A stretch of 64,000 nt of DNA from assembly GCA_949289345.1 (NCBI GenBank), contig CASENS010000008.1, forward strand, positions 1 to 64,000. The letters run 5' to 3'. The position numbers were made by a program, and so were the translations under genes. The notes beneath the pieces are model-generated. The model searched no databases. It saw only the letters and a program-made list of their open reading frames with translations, and was not told the DNA's origin. This stretch comes from an uncultured Bacteroides sp. (GTDB taxonomy: Bacteria; Bacteroidota; Bacteroidia; Bacteroidales; Bacteroidaceae). Numbering within the stretch: position 1 is the stretch's first letter; each line of letters begins with the position of its first letter. Positions 7,661 to 18,202 of the stretch are shown here, piece by piece.

Positions 7661-8434
7661 ATGTGTATGTCTTTGCATGAATTCCAGACATTCTTATGGA
7701 TAATGAGCGGTGTGGCGCTTGTTGTCTTTATAGCACTTTATTTCGTGAAAGCCGGTTACGGCATGTTCCGTACGGCTTCTTGGGGCGTCTCTGTCCCGAA
7801 TAAAGTGGCTTGGATGCTGATGGAGGCTCCGGTGTTTTTCGTGATGGCATGGCTTTGGCTACGCAGTGGTACGGGCTTTGCCCTGCCCCAGTTCCTGTTC
7901 CTGTCGCTCTTTGAGTTGCATTACCTGCAGCGTTCGTTCGTTTTCCCTTTGTTGATGAAGGGGCGCAGCCGCATGCCGGTGGCCATCATGGCGATGGGGA
8001 TTGTGTTCAACGTGCTGAACGGCATGATGCAGGCGGGCGGGCTTTTCCAATTCCCGTCCGAAGCTTATGCGGAAGGGGCAACTTACCTGTGGCGGCCTCA
8101 TGCCATCGCAGGGCTGCTTCTATTCATTATAGGAATGGGTATCAACTGGCACTCCGACCATGTCATCCGCCATTTGCGTAAAGCGGGTGACACACGCCAC
8201 TACCTGCCGGCGAAAGGTATGTACCGTTACGTTACATCCGCCAATTACTTTGGTGAGCTGGTGGAATGGACGGGCTTTGCCGTGTTGACCGCTTCGCCTG
8301 CGGCATGGGTGTTTGTGTGGTGGACGGCGGCCAACCTGGTGCCGCGTGCCAATGCCATCTACAAGCATTATTGCGAGGAGTTCGGCAAGGAGGCGGTAGG
8401 TGACAGAAAACGTATTATACCTTATATATATTAA
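7661..8434 (+). CDS. Steroid 5-alpha-reductase-like membrane enzyme (SRD5A family)
   Basis: A membrane 3-oxo-5-alpha-steroid 4-dehydrogenase homologue of 257 residues with about seven helices. Resemblance to animal SRD5A1/2 runs over most of its length: HYLQRSFVFPLL, FIIGMGINWHSDHVIRHLRK and ANYFGELVEW (194-203) match human HYFHRTFVYSLL, FILGMGINIHSDYILRQLRK and ANFLGEIIEW. The catalytic pair of the human enzyme (Glu57, Tyr91) has counterparts in Glu55 of MEAP and Tyr88 of LHYLQR. The C-terminus RKRIIPYIY also fits. The expected reaction is NADPH-dependent reduction of a 4-ene-3-oxo steroid to the 5-alpha product. It is the first gene of a cluster with an OYE reductase and an SDR, which supports a steroid or bile-acid role. 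Substrate is inferred. Confidence 0.88.
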   Translation: MCMSLHEFQTFLWIMSGVALVVFIALYFVKAGYGMFRTASWGVSVPNKVAWMLMEAPVFFVMAWLWLRSGTGFALPQFLFLSLFELHYLQRSFVFPLLMKGRSRMPVAIMAMGIVFNVLNGMMQAGGLFQFPSEAYAEGATYLWRPHAIAGLLLFIIGMGINWHSDHVIRHLRKAGDTRHYLPAKGMYRYVTSANYFGELVEWTGFAVLTASPAAWVFVWWTAANLVPRANAIYKHYCEEFGKEAVGDRKRIIPYIY

Positions 8435-8469
8435 GGAAGGAATATGTTGGAAATAAAAAAATAAACGAT

Positions 8470-9699
8470 ATGGAAGAATCCAGACTTTTCACGCCCGTGA
8501 CCATCGGGCCGCTGATGTTGCGTAACCGCACCATCCGTTCGGCGGCTTTCGAGAGTATGTGTCCGGGAAACAAACCTTCCGAGCAATTGCTCGACTATCA
8601 CCGTTCTGTAGCCGCAGGCGGTGTGGGTATGACGACCGTAGCCTATGCGGCGGTAACCCGTAGCGGCCTTTCCTTCGACCGACAGTTGTGGATGCGGCCT
8701 GATATTGTACCCGGCTTGCGCAAACTGACTGATGCCGTACATGCCGAGGGAGCCGCCGCCTCCATTCAATTGGGGCACTGCGGCAACATGTCCCACAAAA
8801 GCATCTGCGGTTGCACGCCTGTGGGTGCCAGCACTGGTTTCAACCTATATTCACCTACGTTTGTACGCGGGCTTCGGGCTGACGAATTGCCTGAAATGGC
8901 ACGAGCTTACGGACAGGCCGTCAACTTGGCGCGCGAAGCCGGATTCGATGCCGTAGAGATTCATGCGGGGCATGGTTACCTCATCAGCCAGTTCCTTTCC
9001 CCTTCCACCAATCATCGAAAAGACGAATATGGCGGTTCGTTGGAGAACCGTATGCGCTTCATGGATCGGGTGATGGAGGAAGTGATGAGAGCTGCCGGTA
9101 ACGACATGGCCGTGCTGGTGAAGATGAACATGCGCGACGGCTTCCGGGGCGGGATGGAGATAAACGAGTCATTGCAGGTAGCTCACCGCTTGCAACAATC
9201 GGGCGCTCATGGCTTGGTGCTGAGCGGCGGCTTTGTCAGCAAGGCACCCATGTACGTGATGCGCGGTGAGATGCCTATCCGCACCATGACCTACTACATG
9301 AATTGCTGGTGGTTGAAATACGGCGTGCGCATGGTAGGCAAGTGGATGATACCCACCGTACCCTTCAAAGAGGCTTACTTTCTGGACGACGCACTGAAGT
9401 TCCGTGCAGAATTGCCCGATATGCCTTTGGCCTATGTGGGTGGACTGGTAGCCCGGGAGAAGATAGACGAAGTACTGAACCACGGCTTTGAAGCGGTGCA
9501 AATGGGGCGTGCCCTGCTCAACGAACCTGGCTTTGTCAACCGTATGCGTGCCGAGGAAAAGGCGCGTTGCAGCTGCAGGCACAGCAATTATTGCATCGCC
9601 CGCATGTACTCCATCGACATGGCCTGCCACCAGCACCTAAAGGAAGAACTTCCTGCCTGTCTGAAGAAGGAAATCGAACAGATAGAAAGCCGGGGGTAA
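8470..9699 (+). CDS. Old-yellow-enzyme-family flavin reductase, putative steroid 4-ene (5-beta) reductase
   Basis: An FMN-dependent NADH:flavin oxidoreductase of 409 residues with a single TIM-barrel domain. EIHAGHGYLISQFLSPSTN followed by DEYGGSLENR is the family hallmark. C-terminal cysteines at about 367, 369, 375 and 386 resemble the 4Fe-4S site of the dienoyl-CoA reductase/BaiCD branch, but the extra FAD/NAD domain of those longer proteins is absent. Relatives reduce C=C bonds conjugated to a carbonyl, including 4-ene-3-oxo bile acids. The gene starts 35 bases after the 5-alpha-reductase-like gene and ends 3 bases before the SDR. A 5-beta-reductase role is an inference from context. Confidence 0.85.
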   Translation: MEESRLFTPVTIGPLMLRNRTIRSAAFESMCPGNKPSEQLLDYHRSVAAGGVGMTTVAYAAVTRSGLSFDRQLWMRPDIVPGLRKLTDAVHAEGAAASIQLGHCGNMSHKSICGCTPVGASTGFNLYSPTFVRGLRADELPEMARAYGQAVNLAREAGFDAVEIHAGHGYLISQFLSPSTNHRKDEYGGSLENRMRFMDRVMEEVMRAAGNDMAVLVKMNMRDGFRGGMEINESLQVAHRLQQSGAHGLVLSGGFVSKAPMYVMRGEMPIRTMTYYMNCWWLKYGVRMVGKWMIPTVPFKEAYFLDDALKFRAELPDMPLAYVGGLVAREKIDEVLNHGFEAVQMGRALLNEPGFVNRMRAEEKARCSCRHSNYCIARMYSIDMACHQHLKEELPACLKKEIEQIESRG

Positions 9700-9702
9700 G
9701 CG

Positions 9703-10548
9703 ATGGAAAAGAAATTGGCGATTATCACAGGAGCCGATGGCGGCATGGGAACAGAAATCACCCGTGCCGTAGCTTCGGCAGGCTATCGGGTCATGATGGC
9801 GTGTTACGACATACCACGCGCCAAAGCCAAACGAGAGATGCTGATAAAGGATACAGGCAATCCGGACATTGAGATAAGATTCGTTGATTTGGCCTCGTTG
9901 AAAACGGTGGCTGACTTTGCAGAAGAAATGTTATCAAGCGGAGAACACGTAGATTTGTTGATGAACAATGCCGGGACGATGGAAACCCGGCGTATCATTA
10001 CCGAAGATGGGCTTGAACGCACAGTCAGCGTCAACTATGTGGGACCTTACCTACTTACCCGAAAACTGTTACCTCTGATGGGAAAAGGCAGCCGGGTAGT
10101 CAACATGGTATCATGCACTTACGCCATTGGTAAACTTGACTTTCCCGACTTCTTCCAAAAAGGAAAGAAAGGTAGCTTTTGGCGTATCCCCATTTATAGT
10201 AATACCAAATTGGCGTTGACTCTCTTTACCATCGAGTTGTCGCGAAGGGTAATGGAGCGTGGCATCGCAGTCAACGCAGCCGATCCCGGCATCGTGTCTA
10301 CAGACATCATCACCATGCACGCTTGGTTCGACCCTTTGACGGACATATTCTTCCGCCCGTTTATCCGTACACCCAAACAAGGAGCTGCTACAGCCATCAG
10401 TCTGTTGCTGGACGAAGAAGCTGGCAAGCGAAGCGGTACATTGAACGTCAGTTGCCACCCAAAAAATCTTTCCGACAAATACCTGCATCACAGGCAGATA
10501 GCGGAACTTTGGGAACGGACGGAGGCGATTGTGCGGAAGTGGCTGTAA
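9703..10548 (+). CDS. Short-chain dehydrogenase, putative hydroxysteroid dehydrogenase
   Basis: A classical-type SDR of 281 residues. The cofactor loop is TGADGGMG (9-16), NNAG is at 88-91, and the catalytic Ser137, Tyr165 and Lys169 lie in NMVSCTY and IYSNTK. Between them is a longer insert (about 143-160) as in retinol-dehydrogenase-like and hydroxysteroid-handling SDRs. It follows the OYE gene by 3 bases and so is almost surely co-transcribed. With a 5-alpha- and a possible 5-beta-reductase upstream, interconversion of a 3-oxo and 3-hydroxy group on the same steroid ring is a reasonable role; this is not proven by the sequence. Confidence 0.85.
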   Translation: MEKKLAIITGADGGMGTEITRAVASAGYRVMMACYDIPRAKAKREMLIKDTGNPDIEIRFVDLASLKTVADFAEEMLSSGEHVDLLMNNAGTMETRRIITEDGLERTVSVNYVGPYLLTRKLLPLMGKGSRVVNMVSCTYAIGKLDFPDFFQKGKKGSFWRIPIYSNTKLALTLFTIELSRRVMERGIAVNAADPGIVSTDIITMHAWFDPLTDIFFRPFIRTPKQGAATAISLLLDEEAGKRSGTLNVSCHPKNLSDKYLHHRQIAELWERTEAIVRKWL

Positions 10549-10611
10549 CGTAATGCTTTTCGGCAAATCAAAAAAACAAACAGTCATTTCTGATATTCCG
10601 GCAGAAAGCAT

Positions 10612-10619
10612 TACCTTTG
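10612..10619 (+). promoter_or_regulatory. -7 box of surE-lpxB
   Basis: TACCTTTG followed by TG, 58 bases before the surE ATG at 10677. Confidence 0.6.
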
Positions 10620-10676
10620 TGAACGGAATGAGGACGATACATTCCTGTTTTGGCAATTAAACACATATATATAATT

Positions 10677-11465
10677 ATGGAAAATCAAAGACCTTTGATA
10701 TTGGTTTCCAACGATGATGGCATCGTTGCGAAAGGATTGAGTGAGTTGATAAAGTTCCTTCGTCCGCTGGGTGAGGTGGTTGTGATGACGCCGGATGGGC
10801 CGCGTTCGGGTATGAGTTGTGCGTTGACTTCGCACGAACCTATTCATTATCAGCTGGTACGTAAAGATGTAGGATTGACCGTGTACAGATGTTCGGGTAC
10901 ACCGACCGATTGTGTGAAGTTGGCTTTTGCCACTGTGCTCGACCGTAAGCCGGATCTGGTGGTAGGCGGCATTAATCATGGTGACAATTCGTCTACGAAC
11001 GTGCATTATTCCGGTACGATGGGAGTTGTCATCGAAGGCTGTCTGAAGGGTGTTCCTTCCATTGCTTTCTCGCTATGCAGCCATCAAGCGGATGCGGACT
11101 TTACGGCTGCAGGCCCTTATGTGCGTGACATTGTGCATAAGGTGTTGGAGAGAGGCCTGCCCCCGTTGACTTGTCTGAACGTGAATTTCCCCGATACGCA
11201 GGATTTGAAAGGCGTGAAAATCTGTCAGCAGGCAAAGGGACAATGGGTAAACGAGTGGGAGAATTTTGCCCATCGCGGAGACTCACATTATTACTGGCTG
11301 ACGGGTGAATTTGAAGATGCCGATGCCGACAACGAGAAGAATGACCATTGGGCATTGGCCAACGGCTATGTGGCTATTACGCCTACAACGGTTGATGTGA
11401 CAGCTTATGGCTTGATAGATGAACTGAAGGCGTGGTTCAGTGACGATGCGGTTTTGGGTGAATGA
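10677..11465 (+). CDS. surE: 5'-nucleotidase/stationary-phase survival protein SurE
   Basis: A metal-dependent phosphatase removing phosphate from nucleoside monophosphates, cytoplasmic, 262 residues. The N-terminal [13 protein letters not shown] carries the metal-binding Asp-Asp pair, and GGINHGDN with YSGTMG supplies the remaining metal and substrate ligands. The ATG at 10677 is chosen because the longer frame begins at a TTG with no conserved extension. The stop overlaps the lpxB start as ATGA, so translation is coupled. Confidence 0.95.
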   Translation: MENQRPLILVSNDDGIVAKGLSELIKFLRPLGEVVVMTPDGPRSGMSCALTSHEPIHYQLVRKDVGLTVYRCSGTPTDCVKLAFATVLDRKPDLVVGGINHGDNSSTNVHYSGTMGVVIEGCLKGVPSIAFSLCSHQADADFTAAGPYVRDIVHKVLERGLPPLTCLNVNFPDTQDLKGVKICQQAKGQWVNEWENFAHRGDSHYYWLTGEFEDADADNEKNDHWALANGYVAITPTTVDVTAYGLIDELKAWFSDDAVLGE

Positions 11466-12610
11466 AGTATTATCTGATAGTAGGCGAGGCCTCGGGTGAT
11501 TTGCATGCCTCGCACTTGATGGCAGCTTTAGCCAGGAGGGACGCACAGGCCGATTTCCGTTTCTTTGGAGGCGACTTGATGGCTTCGGTGGGTGGTACAC
11601 TGGTGAAGCATTATCGGGATATGGCCTATATGGGTTTTGTGCCGGTGCTGCTTCATTTGCGTACAATCTTTGCCAACATGGCTTTCTGCAAGAAAGATAT
11701 TGTGGCTTGGAAACCCGATGTCTTGATATTGGTGGATTATCCGGGTTTTAATCTGAACATTGCCAAGTACATCCATGCCTGTACCTGCATACCGGTCTGT
11801 TATTACATTTCGCCCAAAATATGGGCCTGGAAGGAGTACCGTATCAGGAACATCAAGCGGGATGTGGATTGTTTGTTCTCTATTTTGCCTTTCGAGGTGG
11901 ATTTCTTTGAGAAGAAACACCGGTATCCCATTCATTATGTGGGTAACCCTACGTTGGATGAGGTGGAGGCTTTCCGGACGGATTACACGGAGAGGCGGGA
12001 AGATTTCTTGAAGAAGAATTCCTTGCCGGACAAACCTATCATCGCTCTGCTGGCAGGCAGCCGCAAGCAGGAAATTAAGGATAATCTGCCGGACATGATT
12101 CGTGCGGCAGCCGCATTTCCTGCTTATCAACTGGTGCTGGCAGGCGCACCCGGTATCGCTCCCGACTATTACAACAAGTATGTGGGGAATGCGGATGTGC
12201 GGGTAGTGTCCGGGCAGACTTATCCGTTGTTGTGTCATGCCGTAGCGGCATTGGTCACATCGGGTACGGCTACGTTGGAGACCGCTTTATTCCGAGTGCC
12301 ACAAGCTGTCTGTTATCATACGCCGGTTGGCAAAATCATAGCTTTTTTGAAACGTCATGTGTTGCAAGTGAGATACATCTCATTAGTCAATCTGATAGCC
12401 GGTCGTGAAGTGGTGCGTGAACTGGTGGCAGATACTATGACGGTGGCGCAGATACGGGGTGAACTGAACCGTATCCTTACCGATGAGACTTATCGTATGC
12501 GTATGCTGGCCGGTTATGATGAGGTACGCGTCCGCTTAGGAAAAACAGGAGCTCCGGATGAGGCGGCCAGGCTGATTGGCAGTTTCCTTAAGTCGGCTTG
12601 CCATGGTTAG
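11462..12610 (+). CDS. lpxB: Lipid-A-disaccharide synthase
   Basis: A GT19 glycosyltransferase joining UDP-2,3-diacylglucosamine and lipid X to form the lipid A disaccharide at the inner face of the inner membrane. The 382 residues open with [18 protein letters not shown] and contain [19 protein letters not shown] and [10 protein letters not shown], all family signatures, and [11 protein letters not shown] near the C-terminus. It overlaps surE by 4 bases. Confidence 0.96.
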   Translation: MKYYLIVGEASGDLHASHLMAALARRDAQADFRFFGGDLMASVGGTLVKHYRDMAYMGFVPVLLHLRTIFANMAFCKKDIVAWKPDVLILVDYPGFNLNIAKYIHACTCIPVCYYISPKIWAWKEYRIRNIKRDVDCLFSILPFEVDFFEKKHRYPIHYVGNPTLDEVEAFRTDYTERREDFLKKNSLPDKPIIALLAGSRKQEIKDNLPDMIRAAAAFPAYQLVLAGAPGIAPDYYNKYVGNADVRVVSGQTYPLLCHAVAALVTSGTATLETALFRVPQAVCYHTPVGKIIAFLKRHVLQVRYISLVNLIAGREVVRELVADTMTVAQIRGELNRILTDETYRMRMLAGYDEVRVRLGKTGAPDEAARLIGSFLKSACHG

Positions 12611-12645
12611 TTCCGTTTGCGTCTTTGTGAACTGAAGAAACGGGA

Positions 12646-12677
12646 TTTGCCTGGAATTAAAAAATCCCTTACCTTTG
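12646..12677 (+). promoter_or_regulatory. hisS promoter (-33 TTTG, N20, TACCTTTG)
   Basis: TTTG at 12646-12649, a 20-base spacer and TACCTTTG at 12670-12677 followed by CA. This is a close fit to the two-part Bacteroides promoter. The leader to the hisS ATG is about 110 bases, long for this window. Confidence 0.75.
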
Positions 12678-12695
12678 CATTCTGTAGATGGAAAT

Positions 12696-12746
12696 AAGCC
12701 TGTGGACACAACTAAAAGATGATTATATGTGTCACACTTGTGGCTT
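12696..12746 (+). promoter_or_regulatory. Stem-loop in the hisS leader
   Basis: AAGCC (12696-12700) pairs with GGCTT (12742-12746), and GACACA (12705-12710) pairs with TGTGTC (12728-12733), giving a bulged hairpin between the promoter and hisS. No T run follows, so it is not a standard terminator. A regulatory leader is possible. Confidence 0.4.
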
Positions 12747-12793
12747 ACATTCCTGTTTCATTAAAAATATGATTAGTACTTAAATATACGATT

Positions 12794-14158
12794 ATGGCAG
12801 CAAAACCTTGTATTCCGAAAGGAACACGTGACTTTTCGCCTGCGGAGATGGCGAAGCGCAACTATATATTCGAAACCATACGCAGTGTGTACCATTTGTA
12901 TGGCTTCCGGCAGATAGAGACGCCGGCTATGGAGATGCTTTCCACGCTGATGGGAAAGTATGGGGAGGAAGGCGACAAGCTTTTGTTTAAGATACAGAAC
13001 TCGGGCGATTACTTTTCCGGCTTGACTGACGAAGAATTGCTGAGCCGCAACGCTTCGCGCCTGGCCTGTAAGTTCTGCGAGAAAGGTCTGCGGTATGACC
13101 TTACGGTGCCTTTTGCCCGCTATGTGGTGATGCATCGCGATGAGTTGACATTTCCTTTCAAGCGTTATCAAATACAGCCTGTATGGCGTGCCGACCGTCC
13201 GCAGAAGGGACGCTATCGGGAATTCTACCAATGTGACGCTGATGTGGTGGGTAGCGATTCGTTGCTGAACGAGGTAGAGTTGATGCAGATTGTGGATACG
13301 GTATTTTCCCGCTTCGGTATCCGGGTGTGTATTAAGATAAACAACCGGAAGATATTGACCGGTATGGCCGAAATCATCGGTGAGGCGGATAAGATTGTGG
13401 ATATCACCGTAGCCATCGACAAGCTGGATAAGATAGGGTTGGAGAATGTGAACGCGGAGTTGCGCGACAAGGGTATTGCGGAGGAAGCCATTGCCAAGCT
13501 GCAACCCATTATCTTGTTGAGTGGCTCGAATGTGGAAAAACTGGCTACGCTGCGGCAGGTGTTGGCTGATAGTCCTACAGGATTGAAAGGCGTGGAGGAA
13601 ACGGAGTTTATTCTTTCTACCTTGTCTGATTTGGGCTTGAAGAATGAAGTGGAACTGGATTTGACGTTGGCGCGCGGCTTGAATTATTATACCGGTGCTA
13701 TTTTTGAGGTAAAAGCACTGGATGTGCAGATAGGAAGCATTACCGGTGGCGGACGTTATGACAACCTGACAGGCGTGTTTGGTATGGCAGGTGTCAGTGG
13801 GGTTGGCATTTCGTTTGGAGCCGACCGTATCTTTGACGTGTTGAACCAACTTGACCTTTATCCTAAAGAAGCGGTCAATGGCACACAGTTGTTGTTCATC
13901 AACTTTGGTGAGCGCGAGGCGGCTTTCTCCATGCAAGTGCTGGCCGGGGTGCGCAAAGCCGGCATTCGTGCCGAACTGTATCCGGATTGTTGCAAAATGA
14001 AGAAGCAGATGGGTTATGCCAATGCCAACGGCATTCCTTATGTGGCCTTGGTGGGGGAGAATGAGATGAACGAAGGCAAGGTGACGCTGAAGAATATGGA
14101 TACGGGCGAACAACGGCTGGTGACACCGGAAGAATTGGCCAGCGCATTAAAGAAGTGA
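12794..14158 (+). CDS. hisS: Histidyl-tRNA synthetase
   Basis: Charges tRNA-His, cytoplasmic class II synthetase of 454 residues. [15 protein letters not shown] marks the N-terminus; [15 protein letters not shown] with the following [13 protein letters not shown] is motif 2; the histidine-specific [14 protein letters not shown] and [13 protein letters not shown] and the class II motif 3 region [11 protein letters not shown] are present, followed by the anticodon-binding domain. The gene stands alone with its own promoter, a structured leader and a terminator at 14187. Confidence 0.97.
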   Translation: MAAKPCIPKGTRDFSPAEMAKRNYIFETIRSVYHLYGFRQIETPAMEMLSTLMGKYGEEGDKLLFKIQNSGDYFSGLTDEELLSRNASRLACKFCEKGLRYDLTVPFARYVVMHRDELTFPFKRYQIQPVWRADRPQKGRYREFYQCDADVVGSDSLLNEVELMQIVDTVFSRFGIRVCIKINNRKILTGMAEIIGEADKIVDITVAIDKLDKIGLENVNAELRDKGIAEEAIAKLQPIILLSGSNVEKLATLRQVLADSPTGLKGVEETEFILSTLSDLGLKNEVELDLTLARGLNYYTGAIFEVKALDVQIGSITGGGRYDNLTGVFGMAGVSGVGISFGADRIFDVLNQLDLYPKEAVNGTQLLFINFGEREAAFSMQVLAGVRKAGIRAELYPDCCKMKKQMGYANANGIPYVALVGENEMNEGKVTLKNMDTGEQRLVTPEELASALKK

Positions 14159-14186
14159 CATATACCTTAATTTATAATGTACTTCG

Positions 14187-14229
14187 GGCTGTAAAGTGGA
14201 CGTTTAGGAGCCACTTTGGCAGCCTTTTT
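14187..14229 (+). terminator. Rho-independent terminator of hisS
   Basis: GGCTG...AAGTGG pairs with CCACTT...CAGCC around an 11-base loop, followed directly by TTTTT. Confidence 0.8.
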
Positions 14230-14282
14230 GTTTTGTTTTACTAATTTATATGCTTTCGCGTGGTTTTCTCGACTATTTTTCC

Positions 14283-14290
14283 TATATTTG
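14283..14290 (+). promoter_or_regulatory. -7 box before the 52-residue ORF
   Basis: TATATTTG followed by TC, 70 bases before the ATG at 14360. Confidence 0.5.
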
Positions 14291-14359
14291 TCATGTCGGT
14301 GTATGAGGAATGTAATATCTGTCCCGTATTTTTGTCGTTGTAATAAAAAGGAGGCTTGT

Positions 14360-14518
14360 ATGGTTACAGTTGATTTTAGAGAAGAAAGGCATAATGTCCT
14401 TGTCGGTGTCTTGATGATTATTCTCTCGCTCGTGTTTCTGTTTTTCATGGGGCGTTCGATGGTGCACTCTACCCATGCCTTCTGGAGTAGTTGCGGCATA
14501 GAACATGTATTGGATTAA
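14360..14518 (+). CDS. Small single-helix membrane protein (52 residues)
   Basis: A 52-residue frame beginning MVTVDFREERHNVL, followed by one strongly hydrophobic helix (about 14-31, VGVLMIILSLVFLFFMG) and a short tail ending GIEHVLD. AAGGAGG stands 5 bases before the ATG, a strong Shine-Dalgarno sequence and unusual in Bacteroidetes. A TATATTTG box lies 70 bases upstream. The surrounding longer frame (from 14216) covers the hisS terminator and should be ignored. No family recognised. Location between hisS and groES gives no clear hint of function. Confidence 0.5.
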   Translation: MVTVDFREERHNVLVGVLMIILSLVFLFFMGRSMVHSTHAFWSSCGIEHVLD

Positions 14519-14683
14519 TTAATCAATCCCTTTTCTATACACGCCATTCTCTTCTGTTTTTTTCCTATCTGCAATCGTCTATGCAAAAATGGGGAAGTCT
14601 CTTCCTATGCTTGAAAACCTTGTAATTTCAATGTGGCGTGTCATATTGTCAGTGTTTTCTGCCAGATTGGGCATTCTCCCTTT

Positions 14684-14700
14684 TTGGCACGGTTTTCGTA
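14684..14700 (+). promoter_or_regulatory. Possible sigma-54-like promoter of groES-groEL
   Basis: TTGGCACGG matches the -24 element of sigma-54 promoters exactly; at the -12 position, 10 bases on, the sequence is TTTTCGTA instead of TTTTGCTA-like. No TAnnTTTG box was found before groES in the 14520-14774 gap, so this is a candidate only. Confidence 0.3.
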
Positions 14701-14774
14701 GAGTCTTTAGCGCTTGCACAAAGCAAGCAAAGAAAGAAAATAATGTATAACATATAAAAAAAATAAAAAGAGCT

Positions 14775-15047
14775 ATGAACATTAAACCATTGGCAGACAG
14801 AGTTCTGATACTCCCTGCTCCTGCAGAAGAGAAAACAATCGGCGGTATCATTATTCCGGATACAGCTAAGGAGAAACCCTTGAAGGGTGAAGTTGTCGCT
14901 GCCGGCAACGGTACGAAAGACGAAGAGATGGTGCTGAAAGTCGGTGATCAGGTCTTGTATGGCAAATACGCAGGAACTGAAATCGAACTGGATGGTACTA
15001 AATATCTGATAATGCGTCAGAGCGATGTATTGGCAGTTTTGGGATAA
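14775..15047 (+). CDS. groES: Co-chaperonin GroES (Hsp10)
   Basis: The heptameric lid of the GroEL chamber. The 90-residue protein opens [20 protein letters not shown], has the mobile-loop sequence [18 protein letters not shown] and ends in DVLAVLG. Length and layout are standard. It is 41 bases ahead of groEL and clearly forms one operon with it. Confidence 0.97.
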   Translation: MNIKPLADRVLILPAPAEEKTIGGIIIPDTAKEKPLKGEVVAAGNGTKDEEMVLKVGDQVLYGKYAGTEIELDGTKYLIMRQSDVLAVLG

Positions 15048-15079
15048 TAAATAGAAATGTAGACCTTGTTAAATTTTAA

Positions 15080-16723
<1,644 letters not shown>

Positions 16724-16764
16724 TAAGACGTAATCCGTCCCTCTAATCATCAAGTAATATACGC

Positions 16765-16803
16765 AACCGCGGTATCTCTTTGAGGAGATACCGCGGTTTT
16801 TTG
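16765..16803 (+). terminator. Rho-independent terminator of groES-groEL
   Basis: AACCGCGGTATCTC (16765-16778) and GAGATACCGCGGTT (16785-16798) form a perfect 14-bp stem with a 6-base loop, followed by a T run. The strongest terminator in the window. Confidence 0.92.
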
Positions 16804-16822
16804 ATTATAAATATAATTAGCT

Positions 16823-16830
16823 TACTTTTG
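16823..16830 (+). promoter_or_regulatory. -7 box directly before cbpA
   Basis: TACTTTTG ends only 5 bases before the cbpA ATG at 16836. Transcription would start at or next to the ATG, which suggests a leaderless mRNA. Confidence 0.65.
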
Positions 16831-16835
16831 GGAAT

Positions 16836-17801
16836 ATGGCATTTATAGATTACTATCAAGTACTTGGCGTAGACAAGACGGCCAGCCAGGATGACATTAA
16901 GAAGGCTTATCGTAAGTTAGCCCGTAAATATCATCCTGATTTAAATCCCAATGATCCTACTGCCAAGGAGAAGTTTCAGGCGGTCAATGAGGCCAATGAA
17001 GTGCTTAGTGACCCTGAAAAACGAAAAAAATATGATGCGTATGGAGAACATTGGAAACATGCCGATGAATTTGAAGCTCAGCAGCGTGCTCGTCAGCAGG
17101 CTGGAGGATTTGAAGGCTTCGAAGGGTTTGGACATGGTGCGCAAGGTTTTCATACGGATGGTAATGGTACCTATTGGTACTCCTCTGACGGACAAGAGTT
17201 CTCAGGCAGCAATGCCGGAGGATTTTCCGATTTCTTTGAAGAACTGTTCGGGCATCATGCGCGGAGTGCCCGTTCAGCGGGTATGGGGTATCGTGGACAG
17301 GATTACCAGACAGAACTTCATTTGTCGCTTCGTGAAGCTGCTGTCACCCACAAGCAGGTACTTGGCGTGGGTGGCAAGCAAGTACGTATCACCATACCTG
17401 CAGGTGTGGCCAACGGACAAGTCATCAAGTTGAAGGGCTATGGAGCACCCGGTGCCAATGGCGGTCCTGCGGGCGACCTTTACATTACTTTTGTCATTCC
17501 GGTTGATCCCGTATTCAAGCGTTTAGGCAACGATTTGTATGTCAATGTCGACATAGATCTCTATACAGCCGTGTTGGGCGGTGATGTTTTGGTCAACACG
17601 TTGGACGGGCAAGTGCGTCTGAAAGTTAATCCAGGGACACAGAACAGAACTAAAGTCCGTTTGAAAGGCAAAGGCTTCCCCGTTTATAAGCAAGAGGGTA
17701 GTGCGGGTGACCTTATTGTAACCTATAATGTATTAATACCTACAGACTTGACGCAGGAGCAGAAAGAGGCTTTCCGCCACTTGCAGCGTATGAACCATTA
17801 A
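16836..17801 (+). CDS. cbpA: DnaJ-class co-chaperone CbpA
   Basis: An Hsp40 of the CbpA type, 321 residues. The J domain begins at [12 protein letters not shown] and has the HPD triad in KYHPDLN; a Gly/Phe-rich linker (about 85-145) follows, and the C-terminal substrate-binding domains start near [11 protein letters not shown]. The cysteine-rich zinc domain of DnaJ is absent, as in CbpA. It stimulates DnaK ATPase; in E. coli CbpA also binds curved DNA. The next gene, 13 bases on, is a CbpM-like modulator, which supports the assignment. The promoter box suggests a leaderless transcript. Confidence 0.93.
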   Translation: MAFIDYYQVLGVDKTASQDDIKKAYRKLARKYHPDLNPNDPTAKEKFQAVNEANEVLSDPEKRKKYDAYGEHWKHADEFEAQQRARQQAGGFEGFEGFGHGAQGFHTDGNGTYWYSSDGQEFSGSNAGGFSDFFEELFGHHARSARSAGMGYRGQDYQTELHLSLREAAVTHKQVLGVGGKQVRITIPAGVANGQVIKLKGYGAPGANGGPAGDLYITFVIPVDPVFKRLGNDLYVNVDIDLYTAVLGGDVLVNTLDGQVRLKVNPGTQNRTKVRLKGKGFPVYKQEGSAGDLIVTYNVLIPTDLTQEQKEAFRHLQRMNH

Positions 17802-17814
17802 AAAATGTATCACT

Positions 17815-18111
17815 ATGCAAAACGATTGGATTATTATTACCGATTATTGTGACAAATGCCATATAGATACTTCATTCATTGATTTGTTGGAGGAAAACGG
17901 ACTTATCGACCTGCGGCATGAAGACAATGGCGCTTATCTTTGTACGGATCAGTTGCCGGATGTCGAGCGGTACAGCAGACTCTATTACGATTTGGATATT
18001 AACATGGAAGGCATTGATGTTATCAGCAATCTGTTGCATCGTATGGATGACATGCAACGTGAGATTGACCGTCTTCATGAGCGTTTGCGGCTTTTGGGCG
18101 ATACATTCTGA
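17815..18111 (+). CDS. cbpM: CbpM-like chaperone modulator
   Basis: A 98-residue acidic protein of the CbpM/MerR-like type, which binds the J domain of CbpA and inhibits it. The central segment LEENGLIDLRHEDNGAYL and the C-terminal helix DMQREIDRLHERLRLL (a short coiled coil) fit the family. It starts 13 bases after cbpA, the arrangement seen in other bacteria. The assignment rests mostly on size, pattern and context. Confidence 0.8.
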   Translation: MQNDWIIITDYCDKCHIDTSFIDLLEENGLIDLRHEDNGAYLCTDQLPDVERYSRLYYDLDINMEGIDVISNLLHRMDDMQREIDRLHERLRLLGDTF

Positions 18112-18147
18112 GTGTTATACCAGTGTGCGTCTTTTGCTGGAGGCCAA

Positions 18148-18179
18148 TTTGCTTTTTTGGCTTACAGTCATTATCTTTG
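18148..18179 (+). promoter_or_regulatory. Promoter of the nitroreductase gene (TTTG, N20, TATCTTTG)
   Basis: TTTG at 18148-18151 and TATCTTTG at 18172-18179 are 20 bases apart, then C; the ATG follows at 18203. Confidence 0.75.
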
Positions 18180-18202
18180 CCGTCGGGTAAAAAAAGAGCA
18201 TT

